From contig DJVZ01000013.1 in assembly GCA_002441395.1 (NCBI GenBank), positions 1 to 10,694 of the forward strand: a DNA stretch of 10,694 nt, written 5' to 3'. Every line of letters begins with the position of its first letter. The stretch's first letter is position 1. This document shows positions 6,265-10,694 of this stretch, in pieces. The notes under the pieces are model-generated. The model had not been told where the DNA came from. It did no database searches and saw only the letters and a program-made list of their open reading frames with translations. This DNA comes from Spirochaetaceae bacterium UBA6243 (GTDB lineage Bacteria; Spirochaetota; Spirochaetia; Treponematales; Rectinemataceae). The position numbers were made by a program, and so were the translations under genes.

Positions 6265-7042
6265 TGTTCACATTGGTACATGCGGATTTTCTTATGAGGA
6301 ATGGAAGGGTGCGTTCTATCCCGCCGATCTTCCATCGCACGAGATGCTCCGCTATTATTCGCTCGTTTTTTCATTCGTAGAGCTGGACCACACCTGGTAC
6401 CGCATACCAAATCCCGGCCAGCTCGAGCGCATGGCGCTTCTTACGCCGAGCGACTTCCGCTTCTCGCTCAAAGTGCACCGCAGTCTTACCCACGAGATCG
6501 ATGAACATTGGCAGACGCACGCGGCCGAATTCCGCACCGCGGTCTCCGCGCTCGCGTCGAGCGGTCGCCTCGGGTGCGTCCTGGTACAGCTACCGTACCG
6601 ATTTTCCTATACCCTTGAGAATCGCAAGTATCTTGCAAACCTTCTGTCGACACTTTCGGATTTCCCGCTCGTTGTCGAGTTCAGAAACGCGACGTGGTAC
6701 CAGGAACGGGTATTCGATACCCTCCGGGAGCGCAAGGTCGGACTTGTGACCATCGACAGACCGGACCTGCCCGGCTTGCCGCCCGAATCCGTGATAACCA
6801 CTTCAGATATCTGCTATTACCGATTGCATGGACGCAACGCGGACCTGTGGTGGTCCGGGGATGCGACAAGCCGGTATGAATATTGTTATTCAGAACCAGA
6901 ACTCAAAGACCGGGCCCGGCTGGTGCGCGCCATGTCCAATCAGGCAAAAACCATCTTCGTCGCTTTCAATAACCATGCGTGCGGGAATGCGCCTAAAAAT
7001 GCGGCGCTCTTGCAGTCGATTCTTGCCGAGCAGCAGGCCTGA
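6251..7042 (+). CDS. DUF72 (YecE-like) family protein
   Basis: A 263-residue soluble protein of the DUF72 family, which adopts a TIM-barrel-like fold related to sugar isomerases/endonuclease IV but has no established reaction. Signature segments are present in order: HIGTCGFSYEEWKGAFYP (7-24), FVELDHTWYRIP (42-53), FRFSLKVHRSLTHE (69-82), VLVQLPYRF (110-118), LVVEFRNATWY (140-150), CYYRLHGRN (188-196) and FNNHACGNAPKNA (239-251). Length matches the family. I chose ATG 6251 because homologues begin with a short IGTCG strand; an in-frame TTG at 6221 would add ten residues without homology and overlap the yggT leader. The gene is divergent from yggT and ends 25 bases from the convergent unknown gene with no terminator between. 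Family firm, function unknown. Confidence 0.9.
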   Translation: MHIGNVHIGTCGFSYEEWKGAFYPADLPSHEMLRYYSLVFSFVELDHTWYRIPNPGQLERMALLTPSDFRFSLKVHRSLTHEIDEHWQTHAAEFRTAVSALASSGRLGCVLVQLPYRFSYTLENRKYLANLLSTLSDFPLVVEFRNATWYQERVFDTLRERKVGLVTIDRPDLPGLPPESVITTSDICYYRLHGRNADLWWSGDATSRYEYCYSEPELKDRARLVRAMSNQAKTIFVAFNNHACGNAPKNAALLQSILAEQQA

Positions 7043-7067
7043 GTAGGCTTGTCCAATCGATTCCGGA

Positions 7068-7460
7068 TCAAGTGCCCTTTCCGGCAAAAGCATCGAGGTT
7101 CCTAGAAAGCCGCTCCCAATCTGCAGTGAGCGGTGCCTCAGCGGTAAGGCAGCCATCGATAACGGGGACAAAGACGACAAGCTTCTTGATCGCTCCTCCA
7201 TTCACCTCGAGGAGCTTACGCAGAGCCTCGCGCTGGCGCGGATCCAAAATGTCGCGGCTGATGACTTCGAGCATGCCGTCGGAATACTGTGTGACGGAGA
7301 GCCAGCCACTTTTCTGTACAAAATCGACAGTGTGGAGGGCTCCGCCGGCGATCGCGGGATGAGAGGCAAGCCAGCTCTCATGAAACGAGGAAACTGCGAT
7401 AGTGCGTCCATCGGGGACAAGCCACCACGCGCCCGTCGAAATTTCAAATGGTTTTCTCAT
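7068..7460 (-). CDS. Hypothetical protein downstream of the pseudouridine synthase
   Basis: A 130-residue protein that I do not recognise. It has no signal peptide or membrane segment and looks like a soluble alpha/beta protein. Notable are an aromatic, Trp-rich N-terminal half (AWWLVPDGRTIAVSSFHESW at 11-30, GWLSVTQYSDGMLEV at 52-66), then a predicted helix PRQREALRKLLEV (74-86) and a hydrophobic strand KKLVVFVPVIDG (92-103). It begins 27 bases after the end of the pseudouridine synthase gene on the same strand, with a weak GGTGA ribosome binding site six bases before ATG, so it is probably co-transcribed. The opposite strand also has open frames, but they lack start signals. That this is a real gene rests on position, compositional normality and the absence of any better frame. 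Confidence 0.65.
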   Translation of the reverse strand: MRKPFEISTGAWWLVPDGRTIAVSSFHESWLASHPAIAGGALHTVDFVQKSGWLSVTQYSDGMLEVISRDILDPRQREALRKLLEVNGGAIKKLVVFVPVIDGCLTAEAPLTADWERLSRNLDAFAGKGT

Positions 7461-7487
7461 GGATTCACCACTGCTTTTATAGTGTCC

Positions 7488-8285
7488 TCATTTCGTGCTT
7501 TCGATCGGACCGGCGCGACCCAGGCGGCCAGACCGCCTGGGTCGCGGGGTCGGCTGCGACAGGTTGGGCTGCCGGAGCGTCCCGCTGCGCATCAGGAACT
7601 CTCTGAAAGCCGCAAAATGAGGAGGTTCGCTCGCCAGAATTGAGGCGCCACCTGGCAGAGATGCCTGCGCTGGCAGCACAAGTTCGCGCGCCCACAGCAT
7701 GAGCCGCTTTACGCCAGCGCGCCGCAGGGCTTTATTGACTGAAAAGTCGCCGTGGCGGTCGTCGCCTAAAATTGGAAGTCCGATGCCGGCCAGGTGGCGC
7801 CGGATCTGGTGCATCCGCCCTGTTTTCAATTCAAGCTCCAGAAGCGAAACACGTATGAGTTCCGACCCCGCGGCGAGCAACCGGCCCCCCGCGGAGCTTC
7901 CTTCGCCTGTCAGAGTCAGATTCCATGTCTCTTTGAGATTCCAGAGCGTGCGCGCCTCTTGTGCCCCCTTGTTGCCATCAAGCACAGCATCGATGACGCC
8001 CTTTTCTTCTGAAGGCGTGCCGGAGACCCACGCGTAATAACGCTTTGCCACATCCCGGTCTGTAATGAATCTTGACCATTTGCCGGCCGCTTGTCTGCTT
8101 TTTGCCAGCATCATGCAGCCAGCGGTTCCCTTATCAAGCCTGTGCACGGGAAAAGGCCTGTACCCCAGCTGGCGTTCGAGCACCGCGACTACGTCATCGT
8201 GCACGCCTTCGCCAGGCTGTGCCGCAAGCCCACTGGGCTTGTCGACAACGATAATTTCGTCATTTTCCAATAAGATGGGAATCAT
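7488..8285 (-). CDS. RluA-family pseudouridine synthase
   Basis: A 265-residue enzyme that isomerises uridine to pseudouridine in rRNA or tRNA. Motifs in order: DEIIVVDKPSGLAAQPG (9-25), the catalytic VHRLDKGTAG (47-56; catalytic Asp51), AKRYYAWVSG (80-89), LKTGRMHQIRRHLAGIGLP (153-171) and ILGDDRHGD (172-180). It has no S4 domain at the N-terminus, like RluA and TruC rather than RluC or RluD; the exact target site cannot be deduced. I chose ATG 8285 because homologues begin right at the ILLENDE strand; an in-frame ATG at 8405 would overlap the divergent antiporter gene. The last 25-30 residues (SQPTPRPRRSGRLGRAG and on) are a low-complexity Pro/Arg/Gly tail absent from the core family, encoded by a perfect inverted repeat. 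No Shine-Dalgarno is visible. The unknown 130-residue gene follows. Confidence 0.9.
   Translation of the reverse strand: MIPILLENDEIIVVDKPSGLAAQPGEGVHDDVVAVLERQLGYRPFPVHRLDKGTAGCMMLAKSRQAAGKWSRFITDRDVAKRYYAWVSGTPSEEKGVIDAVLDGNKGAQEARTLWNLKETWNLTLTGEGSSAGGRLLAAGSELIRVSLLELELKTGRMHQIRRHLAGIGLPILGDDRHGDFSVNKALRRAGVKRLMLWARELVLPAQASLPGGASILASEPPHFAAFREFLMRSGTLRQPNLSQPTPRPRRSGRLGRAGPIESTK
7514..7546. repeat. 14-bp perfect inverted repeat at the 3' end of the pseudouridine synthase gene
   Basis: CGCGACCCAGGCGG (7514-7527) pairs without mismatch with CCGCCTGGGTCGCG (7533-7546) around a 5-base loop. It lies inside codons 247-258 of the minus-strand gene and is not followed by a T-run on either strand, so it is not an intrinsic terminator. 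It sits about 25 bases before the stop codon and just ahead of the next gene in the unit. It may be a REP-like insertion or an mRNA-stabilising hairpin. Confidence 0.75.
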
Positions 8286-8294
8286 CGATGCTGT

Positions 8295-8323
8295 ATCATA
8301 GCAGAACTGGGGATACGGCGCAA
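8295..8323 (-). promoter_or_regulatory. Putative promoter of the pseudouridine synthase gene
   Basis: On the minus strand TTGCGC (8323-8318) is followed after exactly 17 bases by TATGAT (8300-8295), a 5/6 match. The ATG at 8285 lies nine bases after the -10, so the leader would be two or three bases at most. No ribosome binding site is present between. Confidence 0.45.
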
Positions 8324-8334
8324 AGCTGCCGCCA

Positions 8335-8363
8335 TTGATTAAATTATATTTGTAAAATATAGT
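8335..8363 (+). promoter_or_regulatory. Putative promoter of the antiporter-EIIA gene
   Basis: TTGATT (8335-8340) is followed after 17 bases by TATAGT (8358-8363). The start codon is 16 bases further, with a GAAGG ribosome binding site at 8370-8374. The -35 is only 11 bases from the -35 of the divergent promoter, so the two are back to back. Confidence 0.45.
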
Positions 8364-8379
8364 ACCCGCGAAGGCCGCA

Positions 8380-10515
8380 ATGTCCCCAAAAAAATGGCTC
8401 ATCACTTCGACAATTTTTCTTGTGTGTGCCCTCCCTGTCTTTGCGCAGGCTGAAACAATTGATCAGACGACACAGCTCACTCAGTTCATATTTCAGCTCG
8501 CAGTGATTATTTTCGCTGCCCGCCTCGGCGGAATGGCTGCAAGTGCCATCTCTCTCCCCTCAGTGCTGGGCGAGCTCGTTGTAGGCATCATCATTGGTCC
8601 TTATGCATTGGGAGCGATCCGACTTCCCGGTTTTCCTTCGGGATTTTTCCCCATGAATGGCGGAGAACCCATTTCCATCATTCTTCAGGCATTTTCCAAT
8701 ATCGCCGCCATCATCCTGTTGTTCTCGAGCGGGCTTGAGACAGATCTCGACATGCTGATGAGATATTCGGTTGCGGGAAGCATCGTAGGTTTGGGCGGCG
8801 TAATATTTTCGTTTGGATTCGGCCTTGTCCTCGGCTCATTTTTCACACACCAGGCTTTGTTCGCGCCAGTCAATCTTTTCATCGGCATCATAAGCACGGC
8901 CACCTCCGTTGGCATAACCGCGCGAATTCTCTCCGATCGCAAGAAGATGGACTCGCCTGAAGGGGTGACGATTCTCGCCGCGGCAGTGTTCGATGATGTG
9001 CTCGGCATCATTTTCCTTGCGATAGTGTTGGGTATCGTCGCGGTAATCGAAGGCAAAAAATCAGGCAGCCTTTCCGCGGGAGCCATTCTCGGCATAAGCG
9101 CGAAAGCATTTGGGCTGTGGCTGTCGTTTACAGCGGTCGGTCTTGTCTTTTCAAAGCAGATATCCGCATTTCTGAAAAAAATCGGTGGCGAGAATCACTT
9201 CAACGTTCTCGCGCTCGGCCTCGCGTTCTTTATCGCGGGCATCTTTGAAATGCAGGGGCTTTCGATGATCATCGGAGCCTACATCGTAGGCCTGAGCCTC
9301 TCCAAGACCGAAATCTCTTTCGTAATTCAGGACAAAACAAAAGTATTCTATGAGCTTTTTGTGCCGGTTTTCTTCGTCGTGATGGGCATGCAGGTACAGA
9401 TTTCCAAAATATTTGAACCTTCGGTGCTGATGTTCGGCCTGGCATTCACTGTGGTTGCGATCTTGGCAAAGGTTCTGGGATGCGGGTTGCCCTCTCTCTT
9501 CCTTGGTTTTAACAAGATAGGAGCTTTGCGGATCGGCGTTGGGATGATCCCTCGAGGTGAAGTCGCGCTCATTATTGCCGGAATCGGGCTCTCATCGAAG
9601 ATTCTGAGTTCGGAAATATTCAGCGCTTCGATTTTGATGACCATACTAACCACCATTTGCGCACCGATCCTGCTCAACTTCATCATCGACAGAGGAGGAC
9701 GGGGAACCGTCAAAGAAGCAAAAAGTGCCACCTCTGAAGAATTTGTCGTCGATCTGCCCAACAATGATCTTGCCAGTCTCTTGTCCGCGTATCTTCTCGA
9801 AGACCTCCAGCGCGAAGGTTTCTATGTTCAGCTCATGAGCATCAGCGATAATATCTCGCACATCCGCAAGGGCGATATTTCACTATCGTTGAGGGTAGAA
9901 GGCACCAAGCTCGTTCTGGAAACAGCGCCTGAGGATATGCCCTTCGTTCGGACTCTGGTGTACGAAACCATGGTCAAACTCGACGCAAATCTCGACAAGC
10001 TCAAAGAGACCTACGACCCTGCCAAAATGCGCGAGGAAGTCACAGCGATCGAAGGAAGCCGTAAAGACACGTCTTTCCTCAAGATTCTGGCCCCTGAATG
10101 CATCAAGATCGATATGAAAGCCAGCACCAAGGAAGAGGCCATTGACGAGCTCGTCGGATTGCTGGACAGCGTGCACAAGCTCAAGGATAAAGACAAAGTC
10201 CTTGCCGACATTCTCGAACGGGAAAGCATCATGTCAACCGGCATGCAGCACGGCATCGCTATCCCCCATGCCCGAACCACCGGCGTCGACAAGCCGGTCC
10301 TGGCCATCGGTATTCATAAACAAGGCATCGATTTCCAAACCATCGACGGGACTCCCGCCCACATCATCGCGCTCATCGCAAGCTCCGAGGGCGATCCGGC
10401 TCCGCACATGCAGGTCCTCACCAGCCTCGGTTCGACGCTCGGCTCCGACATTGTGCGTGAAGAGCTTCTGCACGCAAAAACGCGCGAGGAAGCCGCAAAA
10501 GTGCTGGGGTTGTAG
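8380..10515 (+). CDS. CPA2-type cation/proton antiporter fused to a PTS EIIA (fructose/Ntr-type) domain
   Basis: A 711-residue protein in three parts. Residues 1-25 look like a cleavable signal peptide (KK, hydrophobic core, AQA site). Residues about 33-430 are a polytopic Na+/H+ or K+/H+ exchanger domain of the KefB/NapA type, with PSVLGELVVGIIIGP (60-74), STATSVGITARIL in the first unwound helix, the FDDVLG motif (Asp205-Asp206) and IPRGEVALIIAG near 390. The paired aspartates resemble electrogenic NhaA/NapA exchangers. Residues about 455-555 are a soluble linker domain I cannot name. Residues about 566-711 are an EIIA domain of the fructose/nitrogen-PTS class, with GIAIPHARTT carrying the phospho-acceptor His630. 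Infer that the phosphorylation state of the PTS adjusts cation transport. A GAAGG site five bases upstream supports ATG 8380. Transcribed divergently from the pseudouridine synthase gene. Ion specificity is unknown. Confidence 0.88.
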   Translation: MSPKKWLITSTIFLVCALPVFAQAETIDQTTQLTQFIFQLAVIIFAARLGGMAASAISLPSVLGELVVGIIIGPYALGAIRLPGFPSGFFPMNGGEPISIILQAFSNIAAIILLFSSGLETDLDMLMRYSVAGSIVGLGGVIFSFGFGLVLGSFFTHQALFAPVNLFIGIISTATSVGITARILSDRKKMDSPEGVTILAAAVFDDVLGIIFLAIVLGIVAVIEGKKSGSLSAGAILGISAKAFGLWLSFTAVGLVFSKQISAFLKKIGGENHFNVLALGLAFFIAGIFEMQGLSMIIGAYIVGLSLSKTEISFVIQDKTKVFYELFVPVFFVVMGMQVQISKIFEPSVLMFGLAFTVVAILAKVLGCGLPSLFLGFNKIGALRIGVGMIPRGEVALIIAGIGLSSKILSSEIFSASILMTILTTICAPILLNFIIDRGGRGTVKEAKSATSEEFVVDLPNNDLASLLSAYLLEDLQREGFYVQLMSISDNISHIRKGDISLSLRVEGTKLVLETAPEDMPFVRTLVYETMVKLDANLDKLKETYDPAKMREEVTAIEGSRKDTSFLKILAPECIKIDMKASTKEEAIDELVGLLDSVHKLKDKDKVLADILERESIMSTGMQHGIAIPHARTTGVDKPVLAIGIHKQGIDFQTIDGTPAHIIALIASSEGDPAPHMQVLTSLGSTLGSDIVREELLHAKTREEAAKVLGL

Positions 10516-10694
10516 GACACCGAGCAGGGGCAAGGTATCCAGCGAAAATTCAGCTTACCAAGAAATGGAATCAGCCCGCAACAGGAGCAACAAGGTTTGG
10601 GGAAAAGCATCGACCATTTTGTGAAAAAACGACATCGCGGCGGCGGGACATCCACTCCCGCTCCTCGGAGGCCTTTCGGTCGCCTGCTCGTTAG
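10516..10694. other. Gene-free tail with inverted repeats
   Basis: No convincing gene begins in these 179 bases and no intrinsic terminator for the antiporter gene is seen. CGAGCAGG (10521-10528) and CCTGCTCG (10683-10690) are perfect 8-base inverted arms bracketing nearly the whole tract. Inside, GCGGGA (10643-10648) pairs with TCCCGC (10656-10661) around seven bases. The last 60 bases are much richer in G+C than the first part. A minus-strand frame is open from the window edge into the antiporter gene, but it is Cys/Pro-rich and has no start signal. The tract could be a dispersed repeat or a structured RNA; it is cut by the window edge. Confidence 0.4.

Noticed and set aside
8286..8405. A longer pseudouridine synthase starting at 8405 on the minus strand
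   Set aside because: The extra 40 residues have no family match, overlap the antiporter start and cover both putative promoters.
10314..10655. Minus-strand Cys/Pro-rich open frame of 113 codons
   Set aside because: It overlaps the EIIA coding region, has no ribosome binding site and its composition looks like an opposite-strand shadow.
10521..10694. Integron attC site suggested by the inverted arms and a terminal GTTAG
   Set aside because: The left end lacks the matching RYYYAAC core, the tract is longer than usual attC sites, and there is no cassette array or integrase in view.

Overview
The window carries ten protein-coding genes (one cut by the left edge) packed with short gaps. No stretch over 300 bases lacks a gene. 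I see no mobile element, CRISPR array, tRNA or rRNA. Base composition is near half G+C by eye. The first gene is the C-terminal end of a pyruvate:ferredoxin/flavodoxin oxidoreductase, which suggests an anaerobic or fermentative bacterium. A membrane-anchored LuxR-type regulator, an MFS carrier with a HEAT-repeat tail and an antiporter fused to a PTS EIIA domain are combinations I loosely associate with Spirochaetota, but no marker here fixes the phylum; treat that placement as a weak inference.

Layout. 1-1243: end of nifJ with a strong terminator, a small VanZ-like membrane protein with its own terminator, then the promoter region of a regulator. 1244-2993, plus strand: membrane-anchored LuxR-type regulator followed 34 bases later by mazG (nucleotide pyrophosphohydrolase). 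3066-5294, plus: MFS transporter with a long HEAT-like C-terminal domain. 5288-6190, minus: yggT then yhbY, a short operon whose end overlaps the end of the MFS gene. 6251-7042, plus: DUF72 (YecE-like) protein, divergent from yggT. 7068-8285, minus: RluA-family pseudouridine synthase followed by an unrecognised 130-residue protein. 8380-10515, plus: CPA2-type cation/proton antiporter fused to a PTS EIIA domain, divergent from the pseudouridine synthase. 10516-10694: gene-free tail with inverted repeats.

How the genes relate. Most are housekeeping or physiological genes rather than one pathway. Three local units are visible: LuxR regulator plus mazG (close, same strand), yggT-yhbY (15-base gap, good ribosome binding sites), and pseudouridine synthase plus unknown protein (27-base gap). 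Two divergent intergenic regions (6191-6250 and 8286-8379) contain facing promoter-like sequences.

The window looks mainly like an ordinary chromosomal region. The points most worth a second look are the two fusion proteins (MFS-HEAT and antiporter-EIIA), a set of genes whose start codons lack a good Shine-Dalgarno sequence but have a -10-like hexamer 7-9 bases upstream (possible leaderless mRNAs), a 14-bp perfect inverted repeat inside the 3' end of the pseudouridine synthase gene, and dyad repeats around the LuxR-type gene start. I found no convincing new multi-gene system.
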